Shown piece by piece: positions 37,680 through 46,685 of a stretch of 64,000 nucleotides of DNA (the first letter of the stretch is position 1; every line of letters begins with the position of its first letter). The notes below the pieces were generated by a model. The model saw only the letters and a program-made list of their open reading frames with translations. It was not told the DNA's origin and searched no databases. This DNA is from an uncultured Planctomycetia bacterium (lineage in GTDB: Bacteria > Planctomycetota > Phycisphaerae > Phycisphaerales > SM1A02). The position numbers and the translations under genes were made by a program. The stretch lies in NCBI GenBank assembly GCA_937871505.1, contig CALMPF010000008.1, forward strand, positions 62,001 to 126,000. Direction: 5' to 3'.

Positions 37680-38981
37680 ATGGCGGGTCGACGTGAGCGT
37701 GGGTCGGGTGGAAGCCGTGACCGTCTCGCCGAGATGGTTGAGCTTCTTCAGTCCTACCGGGGGTGGACGCAGAAGGAGGTCGCCGACGCGCTCGGGCGGA
37801 ACGTCCACGCCGTGGTGCCGGAATCCGGCAATCCCAAGCTTGATCTCGTCGAGAAGCTCTCGTCGGTGCTGGACTGGCCGATCGAGATGATCGCCGCCGA
37901 CCTTCGCGAGGCGGGGCGCGATGCGGAGCGGGAGGCGGCGGCAATCTCGAGCGACCTCGACTCATCTGCGTCGGATCCGTCCACGATCGTCGATGAGGTC
38001 TGGCGTCTGGTTGACGGCGAGTGCTGGGAGGCCGTCATCGAGCGGACAAGCCCTTCCCGAATCGATCGCCTTGATCGGGAGATCCGCGGTCGGTTGCTGA
38101 TGTATCGGCAGGCGGCGCTCGAGAGCAACGGGCAGTACCTCGCGGCGATCGAGGCGTGCCGAGAGGGACTGGACTGCGTCGCGCGGGGTACGGAGACCTC
38201 GTACAGGCTGCGCGGAGCGCTGGCCTACCTCCTGTTGGTGACGGACCACCCGTATGACGCGGAGGCGCTCGCGGCATCGCTGGTCTCCGAACTTCGAGAC
38301 GAGCCCGCCGAGAGCCCGCTCCGACTGCATCTCGGCATGTCCCTCCTCGTCCGGGGCCTCGCTCTGAGATCTCAGGGCGCGCTGCCGGGACCGCGGCGGC
38401 TGCAACTCCTCAACGAGGCGCGCGACTCGCTGAATGCGGCGTCGATGATGCTCACTGCGCTCTCGGAGAACGCCGGACCGCCCAGGGTGCGGAGCCCGGG
38501 GCGGACTGCGGATGTCGCCGCCATGGAGGTGTCGGTGCTCCTCGGAGAGATGGGCGCGCAGGAGTTCGTCGACTCCGTCGTGGCGCTGCTCGATGATTCG
38601 CCGGACGTGACGACGCTCGACAGCATCGCGGCGGAGAGCCTTGGATGGTGCTGCGTCTTCGCGTCGAGGACGATCGTCGCCGAACCCGAGAGGATTGACT
38701 CCCCGGATCGCGCGCTGGCGATCCTGACGAACAAGGTCGACGAGATCGCCGAGCGTCTTGGCCACTGGGCGCTTCGCGAGCGTCTGTTCACCATCGAGCA
38801 CCTCCACCGCGTCCAGTCGCTCCGCGATCGCGGCGAGTCGCCTCCATGGAATCTGGATGACCAGGATGTTCGCGTCCTGATGGGAACGATGGGTCGCTTT
38901 CCGAAGTTCCGACGAGTCGGATGGCGCATTCTCCGCGAGGTGCGGCGGGAACGTCGCGAAGAGAGCGAGTCGCGCCCATGA
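37680..38981 (+). CDS. XRE-type HTH protein with TPR-like helical domain
   Basis: 433 residues. The N-terminal HTH is RLAEMVELLQSYRGWTQKEVADALGRNVHAVVPESGNPKLDLVEKLSSVLDW, a lambda-repressor-like domain followed by a helix (IEMIAADLREA). Residues about 110-420 are alpha-helical repeats (GQYLAAIEACREGLDCVARG, YDAEALAASLVSELRDEPAE), similar to TPR regulators such as Rgg/PlcR types. AGGAAGG precedes the ATG. It is translationally coupled (ATGA) to a small membrane protein, suggesting a regulator/partner pair. Confidence 0.75.
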   Translation: MAGRRERGSGGSRDRLAEMVELLQSYRGWTQKEVADALGRNVHAVVPESGNPKLDLVEKLSSVLDWPIEMIAADLREAGRDAEREAAAISSDLDSSASDPSTIVDEVWRLVDGECWEAVIERTSPSRIDRLDREIRGRLLMYRQAALESNGQYLAAIEACREGLDCVARGTETSYRLRGALAYLLLVTDHPYDAEALAASLVSELRDEPAESPLRLHLGMSLLVRGLALRSQGALPGPRRLQLLNEARDSLNAASMMLTALSENAGPPRVRSPGRTADVAAMEVSVLLGEMGAQEFVDSVVALLDDSPDVTTLDSIAAESLGWCCVFASRTIVAEPERIDSPDRALAILTNKVDEIAERLGHWALRERLFTIEHLHRVQSLRDRGESPPWNLDDQDVRVLMGTMGRFPKFRRVGWRILREVRRERREESESRP

Positions 38982-39448
38982 TCCGAGAGTCACGAAGAGT
39001 CCACGAGGGGATCCGCTCGGAGATTCCCGCCGGTGAGGCCGATCAGGGTCGCTCAGAAGGTCGACGATCGCGGCACGCTGCGATCGCGCGAGCGTCGCTG
39101 CGGCGGTTCCGCCGCCCTCGAGCGGTGGTCGCTGCAATCGGCGTGCTCATCGGCTGCGCCGGGGTGGCGCTGCCTTCGGCGGCCGCGTGGCCGGAGAGCC
39201 GGCTGCTCGCAGGCTGGCATCTCGCCACCGGCTATCCGTCGCAGCCCCCTCCGCCGCATCTTGCGCCGCTGCTTCCGCGTTTCTACGCGCTGCTGCACGG
39301 CTATCTGCTGCTGGAAGGGGCGCTGGACGGGAACGCGAAGCTCCCGTTCTCCTCGTGGGTGGTGGGGCACGGGATCGTCGATCCGGCCGCGGTTCAGGCG
39401 ATGGTCGACCTCTACGCGTGGTACCTCGCCACCGGCGGACGCCGCTGA
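38978..39448 (+). CDS. Small exported/membrane protein coupled to the XRE/TPR gene
   Basis: 156 residues. The ATG at 38978 overlaps the upstream stop by four bases. A basic N-terminus leads to one hydrophobic segment (AVVAAIGVLIGCAGVALPSAAA), then a conserved-looking domain with Trp, Tyr and Pro (AGWHLATGYPSQPPPP, LLPRFYALLHGYLLLEGALD). Function unknown. It may be the target or anti-regulator of the XRE protein. Confidence 0.65.
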   Translation: MIRESRRVHEGIRSEIPAGEADQGRSEGRRSRHAAIARASLRRFRRPRAVVAAIGVLIGCAGVALPSAAAWPESRLLAGWHLATGYPSQPPPPHLAPLLPRFYALLHGYLLLEGALDGNAKLPFSSWVVGHGIVDPAAVQAMVDLYAWYLATGGRR

Positions 39449-39522
39449 TCTCCGCTGCGCCCGGGCATGCCGGCATGCCGACGAGCCCTCCGCGAAGCAG
39501 CACGTCGGTCGCTCCGATCGCA

Positions 39523-40155
39523 TCACCGCTGCGCAGCGCCGGCCTTCAGGCGCACCGCCAGCGCCGGGGGGAAGTTGCTCAGCACGAGCTGGCGCTTTCC
39601 GTGATGGCGCTTGGTGAGCGCCCGCGAGAACGACGCGATCCGCTTCAGCGCCTCGCGCCCGCGCGATCCGACGAGCGGCGCCTTGAGCATGCGGACGCCG
39701 GCATACTCGAAGTAGACCAGCTCGCCATCCGGCTTGAGCAGCGCGAGCATCCGGCGGAAGATCGATCGGACCAGCGACGGCGGGAAGTTGTTGAACGGCA
39801 GGCCGCAGACGATGAAGTCGAATCCGCTCTCCAGAGGGGCCTGCTCGATCGGCGCGTTGTGCAGCGTGACGACGATCTCCGGATGCATCCGCCGGAAGGG
39901 CGCCAGGATCCGCCGCTCGAGGTCCTCGCAGAATGCGCGGTTGAGCTCGACGATCACGAACTCGTCCCCGGGACGGAGCGACCGCAGCGCGACCTTGGTG
40001 AACGGACCGGTGCCGGGTCCGATCTCGAGCAGGCGCTTCGGTCCCTTGGCGGCTCGCAGGGAGCGCGTCATCGCCCGCGCGAGCAGCGGCCCCGACGGCC
40101 AGACGCTGCCGGTGTGGCGCATGTCCTTCACGACTGCTCGGACGAAGCTGAACAT
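39523..40155 (-). CDS. Phospholipid N-methyltransferase-like SAM methyltransferase (PmtA/RsmA-like)
   Basis: 210 residues. SAM motif I LLEIGPGTGPFTKV, acidic motif FVIVELNRAF and the NPPF-like motif as CGLPFNNFPPSLV match the rRNA-dimethylase-like group that includes PmtA-type phosphatidylethanolamine N-methyltransferases. Its length and the N-terminal MRHTGSVWPSGPLLARAM favour the lipid enzyme over KsgA. It stands alone between the XRE/TPR pair and the peptidase. Confidence 0.75.
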   Translation of the reverse strand: MFSFVRAVVKDMRHTGSVWPSGPLLARAMTRSLRAAKGPKRLLEIGPGTGPFTKVALRSLRPGDEFVIVELNRAFCEDLERRILAPFRRMHPEIVVTLHNAPIEQAPLESGFDFIVCGLPFNNFPPSLVRSIFRRMLALLKPDGELVYFEYAGVRMLKAPLVGSRGREALKRIASFSRALTKRHHGKRQLVLSNFPPALAVRLKAGAAQR

Positions 40156-40326
40156 GGGCGGGGTGCGCGGTGCGGCCGGAGGCGGGCGTGAGACTGAGCG
40201 GGCGAGGCGGCGAAGGTCCGGGGAGTCCGTCTGGCTGCCGCGGCAGGGAGTTCGTCACCGAGAGGTCCGCGCTTCGCGGGCAGGGCGAGGGCTGGAGCCC
40301 GCCGCTCGGCCGTCCGCGGCGAGCTG

Positions 40327-41430
40327 TCAGATCTGGGCGACGAACCGTTCGCCGTCGGCGAGGTCGAGCGCGAAGGCCGTGAAGAGCGCCGCGATCCGGT
40401 CCAGATCGGCGAGGCTGGTCATCTCGACCGTCGTGTGCATGTAGCGTATCGGAAGACTCACCAGCGCCGAGGGGATTCCCCCGCCGCGGCGGAAGATGGC
40501 GTCCGTGTCGGTGCCGGTCTTCCCCGGGACGGCGAAGCGCTGGAGCGGGATGCCGGTCCGGGCCGCGATCGCCTCGAGCCGAGCGACGATCGCCGGGTGG
40601 AGAGTCGCCCCGACCGCGATGCGCGGGCCGCCTGCGAGCCGGACCATTCCGTGCTGGGCGTTGCTGATCCCCGGACTGTCGGTGGCGTGGCCGACATCGG
40701 TCACCAGGGCCACATCCGGGCGCAGTCCTTCGGCGAGCATCTCCGCGCCGACCAGCCCGACCTCCTCCTGCACAGTCGACACTGCGACGAGGCGGCAGCG
40801 AAGCTCGTCGCGGCGCTCGGAGACGCGAGCGAGCGTCTCGGCGGCAACCCATGCGCCGGCGCGGTTGTCCAGCGCGCGGGCGACGAGCAGATCGGCGCCG
40901 ATCCGCTGCGGGCCCTCGGCGAAGACGCCGGGATCGCCGATGCGCAGGCGCCGCTCGGCGGCGCCGCGATCCGGCGCGCCGATGTCGATGAAGAGCTCAT
41001 GGAGCTTGCGGACCTTGCCCTCGACGGTCTTGTCCTGGAGGTGCGTCGCGGTGGCGCCGACCACGCCGAGCACCGGCTCGTCCACTCCGTCGACCGACGA
41101 CCGGAAGCTGATCCGCTTTCCGACGATGGTGGCCGGATCGATGCCGCCGATCGCCTTGCAGTAGACGAACCCCCGCTCGTCGATGTGCGCCGCCATCAGG
41201 CCGATCTCGTCGATGTGACCGAAGACGGCCACGGTCGCCGGCCGCTCGACGGCGCGGCGCGGAAGGAGCTCCGCAAAGCAGTTTCCGTAGGCGTCGTGCC
41301 AGGTGCGGTCGGCGGCGGGAGCGACACTGGCAAGCCAGCGCCGCTGTCCTTCGTGCTCGAACCCCGAGGGCGTGGGCGTGGCGAGAAGCTCGAAGAGAAA
41401 GCGGAGGCGGTCCTCGTGCACGTCGGTCAC
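40327..41430 (-). CDS. M42-family aminopeptidase/endoglucanase-type peptidase
   Basis: 367 residues. Metal and catalytic motifs of M42 enzymes are visible: PSGFEHEGQRRW, GHIDEIGLMAAHID, the Asp of VARALDNRAGAW, STVQEEVGLVGAE with the catalytic Glu pair, TDVGHATDSPG and PGKTGTDTDAIF, then a metal His in RYMHTTVEM. A dodecameric co-catalytic zinc aminopeptidase is expected in the cytosol. ATG/GTG start at 41430. Confidence 0.92.
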   Translation of the reverse strand: MTDVHEDRLRFLFELLATPTPSGFEHEGQRRWLASVAPAADRTWHDAYGNCFAELLPRRAVERPATVAVFGHIDEIGLMAAHIDERGFVYCKAIGGIDPATIVGKRISFRSSVDGVDEPVLGVVGATATHLQDKTVEGKVRKLHELFIDIGAPDRGAAERRLRIGDPGVFAEGPQRIGADLLVARALDNRAGAWVAAETLARVSERRDELRCRLVAVSTVQEEVGLVGAEMLAEGLRPDVALVTDVGHATDSPGISNAQHGMVRLAGGPRIAVGATLHPAIVARLEAIAARTGIPLQRFAVPGKTGTDTDAIFRRGGGIPSALVSLPIRYMHTTVEMTSLADLDRIAALFTAFALDLADGERFVAQI

Positions 41431-41742
41431 GATAGCCGGATGCGCCGTCGGCGCAGGATCGTCGGGCGTCGTGGCGAGGAGGCGCCTGAAGCGGGCTCGT
41501 CGAAGCGCTCAGTTCACGCGGTGGAGGATCAAGGAAGGCGTCCCCCAGCGTGAGCCACCCGGCGCGGTCGGGCGAAGCGCCGGCCGCGCGCAGCAGGTAC
41601 GCTGGAGGCCGCCCGGAAGTCGCATGGCTCGTGTGCGGGTCGCTCGCGCCGTGCGGCACGCTGCGAGGCGAGGCCGCGCACGTCGGCGCTGCGGCGCAGG
41701 CGGAGGACGCTGTCGAAGCGCCCCGCCGCGTCGCCGCCGCTG

Positions 41743-41919
41743 CTAGCGAGCGCCGTCGCGACGCTCAAGGCGGGAGGCCCTCATCCGTCCGGCGACGAGG
41801 GCCTGGGGAACCGGCTGCGCCGGGATTCCCAATCGCCGCCGCCGCGCCTCTTCGAGGGAGCGATCGACGCTGCGGACGAGTTCGCGCATGCGAAGGAGTC
41901 GGTCGAGGTGTCTGTTCAT
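41743..41919 (-). CDS. Possible small basic protein, 58 aa
   Basis: The sequence MNRHLDRLLRMRELVRSVDR followed by SLEEARRRRLGIPAQPVPQA looks like a small helical protein rather than random GC-rich frame. It could start upstream at 41988. No family is recognised. It is the only candidate in the 670-bp gap (41431-42099) before the protease gene. Confidence 0.3.
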   Translation of the reverse strand: MNRHLDRLLRMRELVRSVDRSLEEARRRRLGIPAQPVPQALVAGRMRASRLERRDGAR

Positions 41920-42099
41920 CTGCTTCGGGATCGCTTTCTTCTCTCCGTGAAGGCGATACGGCTTTCGGACGCCCCCCGTTCGAGGCAAGGCGTGAAACTT
42001 GCGGGCACAGGTAGGATGTCCCCGGCGCGCCTCCGCTCGCCGGGGAAGCGCTCGCGGCGCCGTGCACCCGATCCGTTCTCATCCAAGGAGCCGATGCCG

Positions 42100-45000
42100 A
42101 TGTCGACCTTCCGCGATGCTCTCCCGTCGATGGCGCTGTCGATCCTGGCCGCCGCCGGCGTCGCCCTCGCCATGGCCGTGCCGCGCGCGGTTGCCGATGT
42201 CGTCGATCTCCCGCGCCATCCCTCGATCAGTCCGGACGGGAGCGAGATCGTCTTCTCGTGGCGCGGCGATCTGTGGAAGGTCGGTTCCGGCGGCGGGCTC
42301 GCGAGCCGGCTGACCAGCCATCCGCAGGATGAACTCGCCTCGGCATGGAGCCCCGATGGACGGACGATCGCCTTCGAGAGCGACCGCGACGGGACGCGCA
42401 ATCTCCACCTCATGAACCCCGACGGGACGGGGCTGCGGCAGGTGACGCAGCTCGATCGCGCCGCGTCGCTGGCAGGGTTCGGGGTCGACGGCGAGGGTCG
42501 GACGGTCCTGACCTTCCACTCGACCCTCGAGCATGACAGCTACCGCTCTGCGCGGCCCTACATGGTGTCACCCGATGGCGGCGAGGCGCTCCGCGTGCAC
42601 GACGCCTTCGGCACGATGCCGGTGGTTTCGCCGAGCGGATCGCTCGTCCTCTTCGAGCGCGGCGGATCGTCGTGGTCGCGGCGCCACTATCGCGGTCCCG
42701 ATCAGCGCGACGTCTGGCTCTTCGATCGCCGCGACGGATCGTTCGCGCGGCTCACGGAGTGGATCGGCAATGATGGTCAGGCGCGCTTTCTCGACGACTC
42801 GACGATCCTGTTCCTCTCCGATCGGGCCGGCGACACGGTGAACCTGTGGCGCCTCCCCCTCGGCGGTCCCGACGCCGGGGCGGAGCAGGTCACGCGCTTC
42901 AGCGACGCCGACGTGGTCTCCTTCGACGTGGCGCGCGACGGACGCACCGCGGTCGTGCACTCGTGGGATGCGCTGCATCGCGTCGATCTCGCAACCGGGG
43001 CCGTCGAGCGCCTCTCGATCGTCGCCCCCGCCGATGCAGGTGATGCGATCGAGATCCGCGACGTCGGGAGGAACGTCTCCGAGGCGCAGCTCAGCCCTGA
43101 CGGAAAGACGCTCGCCCTCGTGGCGTTCGGCGACATCTACGTGCGCAGCGTCGATGACAAGAGTCAGACGAGAACCGTCTTCCGCGGCGAGAGCCGCGAG
43201 CGGGACATCGCCTGGTCGGCGGATGGGTCGACGCTGTATTTCGTCTCCGACCGGGATGGGGCCGACGCGATCTTCGCTGCGACCGTCACCGCGACCCGCA
43301 GCGGCCTGCGCGACTCGGCCCGGACGGCGGTGACACCGATCGATCCCTCTCGCCCGGCCGCGGCGGGCAATCCGGGAGCGGCGAGCGAGCCAGCTCCGGC
43401 GGCTGATCCGGCTTCGGCTCCGGCCCTCGATCCGACGGTCGACCCGGGCGCCGGTCCGGGACCGGATCCGCCCGCCGATCGCGAACTCCGCAACGCGCCC
43501 GCTGCTTCGTCGGGTCTCTCGCCGGCCTCCGGCGCGCTCTCCGCATCGGCCTCGGATGTGCCCGGCGCCGCGCTGCCGCGTCGGGCGGACGACGGCGCGC
43601 TGCGCCGAGCCTCTCCGTCAGCGAGCGCCGACCCGCCCGCGAGTGATCCCCCGGCAGCCGGCGCAGGCAGCGATGACTCCGCCGAGGTCGATGCCGAGCG
43701 CTCCGCGCCGAAGCCGACGCCCGCCGAGCTGGCGAAGCGCTGGCCGGATGCGGTCCGCTTCGAGATCCGTTCCGTCATCGAGCATCCGGACGGCGCCCGC
43801 GCGCCGTCGCCCTCGCCGGACGGCAAGGTGCTGGCGTTCCGCCGCGGCCTCGGCGATCTCGTGCTGCATGATCTCGCCGACGGTTCGGAGAGAGTCTTGG
43901 TCCAGGGCTGGGACACGGGGCTCGACTGGGCGTGGAGTCCGGACAGTCGGCACATCGCCTACGCACAGAACGACCGCAACTTCAACAAGGACGTCTTCAT
44001 CGTCCGCGCGGACGGATCGCAGAGCCCGGTCAACATCACCCGCCATCCGGACAACGACGACCGACCGCGCTGGTCGGCGGACGGCAAGGTCCTCGTCTTC
44101 CTCTCGGAGCGGATCAACAACGAAGCCGATGTCTGGATGGTCTACCTCGACAAGGCGCTCGAGGCGATGACACCGCAGGAGTTCGAGGCCTACTACAAGG
44201 AGGCGGTCGAAGCGGCCAGGAAGCGCAAGCCCGTCGGCGCGGAGACGGCGGCAGCATCGCCGCGCAGCGGAGCGCGTCCTGCCGGCGCGCGGCGCAGCGG
44301 CGGTGCGGGGGCGTCGGGCGATCCTCCACCGGAGGCCGACGATCGGGAGCCGGCAGCGGCGGCGGAAGGCGGCGATGGACCGGAGAAGAAGGAGGAGCCG
44401 GCCGCAGCGCCGCCGCGCGAGCTCGACCTCACCGACGCGTGGCTGCGCCTGCGGCGCATGACGAGCTCTCCGGGGCGGGAAGGCAACGTCGAGATCACGC
44501 CCGGCGGGGACCGGATCATCTTCAGCGGCTCAGCCGCGGGAGCCGAGGACGGACAGGGCGGGGGGCTCTTCTCGATCAAGTGGGACGGAAGCGACCGCAA
44601 GCGCTTCGGGCTCTCGGGCAGCGTCCAGCAGGTCTCGCTCACGGGCGATCGCGTCGTCGTCGTCTCCGGCGGACGGGCCGCGACGATCCGGCCCGATGGC
44701 GGCGACCAGAAGTTCCTCGACATCGAGTCGACGATCGTCATCGACCGCGCGGAGTTCGCGGAGCGGCGCTTCCGCGAGCTCGCGAGGGTCCTCGGGCAGC
44801 AGTTCTACCACCCCGACATGAAGGGCCTCGACTGGCCCGCGCTCACCGATCGATACGTCGAGCTGGCGCGGGCGACGCGAACCGCGGAGGAGTTCAACTT
44901 CGTCGCCAACCGGTTCCTCGGAGAGCTCAACGCCTCGCATCTGGGCGTCAGTGCGCCGTCGGGACGATCCCCGCTCCGGCAGGCGCAAGGACGGATCGGC

Positions 45001-45900
45001 ACGGTGCATCGGCGCGACGGCGACGCGTTCCGCATCATCGAGGTCTATCGCGAATCTCCCGCGGCCCGAGCGATCCCGGCCCTCGCGGCCGGCGACCGGA
45101 TCGTCGAGGTCGACTTCGAGGCCTTCGGTCCCGCCGAGACGCTCGAGACGCGGCTGCGCGGCAGGGTCGGCCGCGAGACCGCCTTCACGGTGCGCCGGGC
45201 GACCGAGGCCGGCGCCGTCGAGTTCGTCGCCTTCATCACGCCGATCTCATGGGAGGCGCAGTCGCGGCTGGCCTATGAGGCGTGGCAGGAGTCGATGCGC
45301 CGCTTCGTCGACGAGCGCTCCGGAGGGCGCGTCGGCTACATCCACATCCAGGGAATGAACCAGCCGGAGCTCGACAAGTTCGAGCGCGACCTCTTCGCCG
45401 CCGCCGAAGGGCGCGAGGCGCTGCTCATCGATGTCCGGAACAACGGCGGCGGGTGGACCGCCGACCGTCTGCTCGCCTCGATCATGGTCCAGCCGCACGC
45501 CTATGCGATCCCGCGAGGCATGGCGGAGCGGGCGACCGACGCGTATCCGCAGGACCGGCTCTTCATTCAGCGCTACAGCCTGCCGATCAACATGCTCTGC
45601 AACGAGAAGAGCTTCTCGAACGCGGAGATCACCGCGCACGCATTCAAGACGCTCGGGCGCGGGACGCTGGTCGGAACCCAGACGTACGGCGGGGTGATCT
45701 CGACGGGCGGCTTCTCCCTGCTCGACGGGACGACCGTCCGCCTCCCGTTCCGCGGCTGGTATCTTCTCGACGGCACGGACATGGAGAACAACGGCGCGAT
45801 CCCCGACCTCGTCGTGCCCCAGACCCCCGAGGCGGAGTCGGCCGGGACCGATGAGCAGCTCCTCGCGGCGCTCGACGACCTTCTCACGCGACTCCGATGA
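42100..45900 (+). CDS. Tricorn-type S41 protease with TolB-like beta-propellers
   Basis: 1266 residues. A signal peptide (SMALSILAAAGVALAMAVPR) is followed by a TolB/WD40-like propeller (repeated SPDGxxIxF/W motifs from residue 40), a low-complexity Ala/Pro/Asp linker (about 410-530), a second propeller, a PDZ-like domain (DGDAFRIIEVYRESPAARAI) and an S41 peptidase domain (IHIQGMNQPELDKFERDL, DVRNNGGGWTADRL, NEKSFSNAEI with nucleophile Ser). ATG 42100 sits 9 bp after AAGGAG. The exported location and co-translation with two zinc-ribbon membrane proteins are notable. An insert SPLRQAQGR lies between the catalytic half-domain and the PDZ. Confidence 0.88.
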   Translation: MSTFRDALPSMALSILAAAGVALAMAVPRAVADVVDLPRHPSISPDGSEIVFSWRGDLWKVGSGGGLASRLTSHPQDELASAWSPDGRTIAFESDRDGTRNLHLMNPDGTGLRQVTQLDRAASLAGFGVDGEGRTVLTFHSTLEHDSYRSARPYMVSPDGGEALRVHDAFGTMPVVSPSGSLVLFERGGSSWSRRHYRGPDQRDVWLFDRRDGSFARLTEWIGNDGQARFLDDSTILFLSDRAGDTVNLWRLPLGGPDAGAEQVTRFSDADVVSFDVARDGRTAVVHSWDALHRVDLATGAVERLSIVAPADAGDAIEIRDVGRNVSEAQLSPDGKTLALVAFGDIYVRSVDDKSQTRTVFRGESRERDIAWSADGSTLYFVSDRDGADAIFAATVTATRSGLRDSARTAVTPIDPSRPAAAGNPGAASEPAPAADPASAPALDPTVDPGAGPGPDPPADRELRNAPAASSGLSPASGALSASASDVPGAALPRRADDGALRRASPSASADPPASDPPAAGAGSDDSAEVDAERSAPKPTPAELAKRWPDAVRFEIRSVIEHPDGARAPSPSPDGKVLAFRRGLGDLVLHDLADGSERVLVQGWDTGLDWAWSPDSRHIAYAQNDRNFNKDVFIVRADGSQSPVNITRHPDNDDRPRWSADGKVLVFLSERINNEADVWMVYLDKALEAMTPQEFEAYYKEAVEAARKRKPVGAETAAASPRSGARPAGARRSGGAGASGDPPPEADDREPAAAAEGGDGPEKKEEPAAAPPRELDLTDAWLRLRRMTSSPGREGNVEITPGGDRIIFSGSAAGAEDGQGGGLFSIKWDGSDRKRFGLSGSVQQVSLTGDRVVVVSGGRAATIRPDGGDQKFLDIESTIVIDRAEFAERRFRELARVLGQQFYHPDMKGLDWPALTDRYVELARATRTAEEFNFVANRFLGELNASHLGVSAPSGRSPLRQAQGRIGTVHRRDGDAFRIIEVYRESPAARAIPALAAGDRIVEVDFEAFGPAETLETRLRGRVGRETAFTVRRATEAGAVEFVAFITPISWEAQSRLAYEAWQESMRRFVDERSGGRVGYIHIQGMNQPELDKFERDLFAAAEGREALLIDVRNNGGGWTADRLLASIMVQPHAYAIPRGMAERATDAYPQDRLFIQRYSLPINMLCNEKSFSNAEITAHAFKTLGRGTLVGTQTYGGVISTGGFSLLDGTTVRLPFRGWYLLDGTDMENNGAIPDLVVPQTPEAESAGTDEQLLAALDDLLTRLR

Positions 45901-46685
45901 GCGAGCCATCCGACGCCATTCCGCGGGGACCATGGTCGGTGCCGATCCACATCCTTCGAGGCGCCGGAGTGGTCGCGTTGCTCGGCCTCTGTGCATGCGG
46001 CGCCGCGCTGGCCCTGTCGCTTCGAGGTCCGCCGCCCGCTGCGCTCGTCTTCGGAATGCAGTCATCTCTGGTCGTCGCGATCGGATCGGTCCCGGCGGTG
46101 GCCTGCGCGAACATGCTCCTTCGGGCGCGGCTGCGGTCGGCGATGTGGTTCGGCCTTGCCGCCGCAGTCGCCTCGATGGCGCTCTGGATCGCCGTCGCCG
46201 TCGCCGACGGGCGCGGCGAGGATCCGCGCACCGTGCACGCGCTCGCCGCGCTGGCGGCGATGACGACCATCCCTGCGCTCGTCCTTGGTGCGGTCGCCGG
46301 GCTTCTGCGACGTCGGCCCGTCGCGCCGATGGAACGCTGGGGGACGGGTCTCGCGATCGTCGCGTGGACGCTTCTCGTGGCCCTCGGCGGCACGCTCGCG
46401 ATCGGCGGTTTCACGAGGCTCGCGGGCGGGCCCGACTTCTCGGCGACGATTCAGCGGCACGAAGCCGCGCTCGCGATGCTGGGCGTGGCCTCGGCAGGCG
46501 GATTCCTGACGGGTCTCACCCTGGTCGCCGTCGGACAGTCTCGGCGGACGGGAGCGCGCTCTGCGGGTCCCTCGGACTTCGCGGTCTCCGTCACCTGCCC
46601 GCGGTGCGGGGTGGCGCAGACGATCGCCGGTGGAGGCGCCTCGTGCCAGGGCTGCCGGCTTCGCATCGTCGTGGAGGCCGCATGA
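45897..46685 (+). CDS. Polytopic membrane protein with C-terminal zinc ribbon (1)
   Basis: 262 residues. Six or so membrane helices (GAGVVALLGLCACGAALALS, SLVVAIGSVPAVACANMLL, AMWFGLAAAVASMALWIAVA and others), then a soluble C-terminus with CPRCG and CQGCR, a zinc ribbon. The ATG overlaps the protease stop by four bases and its stop overlaps the next ATG by four bases. No family recognised. Confidence 0.65.
   Translation: MSEPSDAIPRGPWSVPIHILRGAGVVALLGLCACGAALALSLRGPPPAALVFGMQSSLVVAIGSVPAVACANMLLRARLRSAMWFGLAAAVASMALWIAVAVADGRGEDPRTVHALAALAAMTTIPALVLGAVAGLLRRRPVAPMERWGTGLAIVAWTLLVALGGTLAIGGFTRLAGGPDFSATIQRHEAALAMLGVASAGGFLTGLTLVAVGQSRRTGARSAGPSDFAVSVTCPRCGVAQTIAGGGASCQGCRLRIVVEAA

Noticed and set aside
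39053-40852. Long minus-strand frame across 599 codons
   Set aside because: Composition is Arg/Pro/Ala without domains and it overlaps the real methyltransferase and peptidase genes in another frame.
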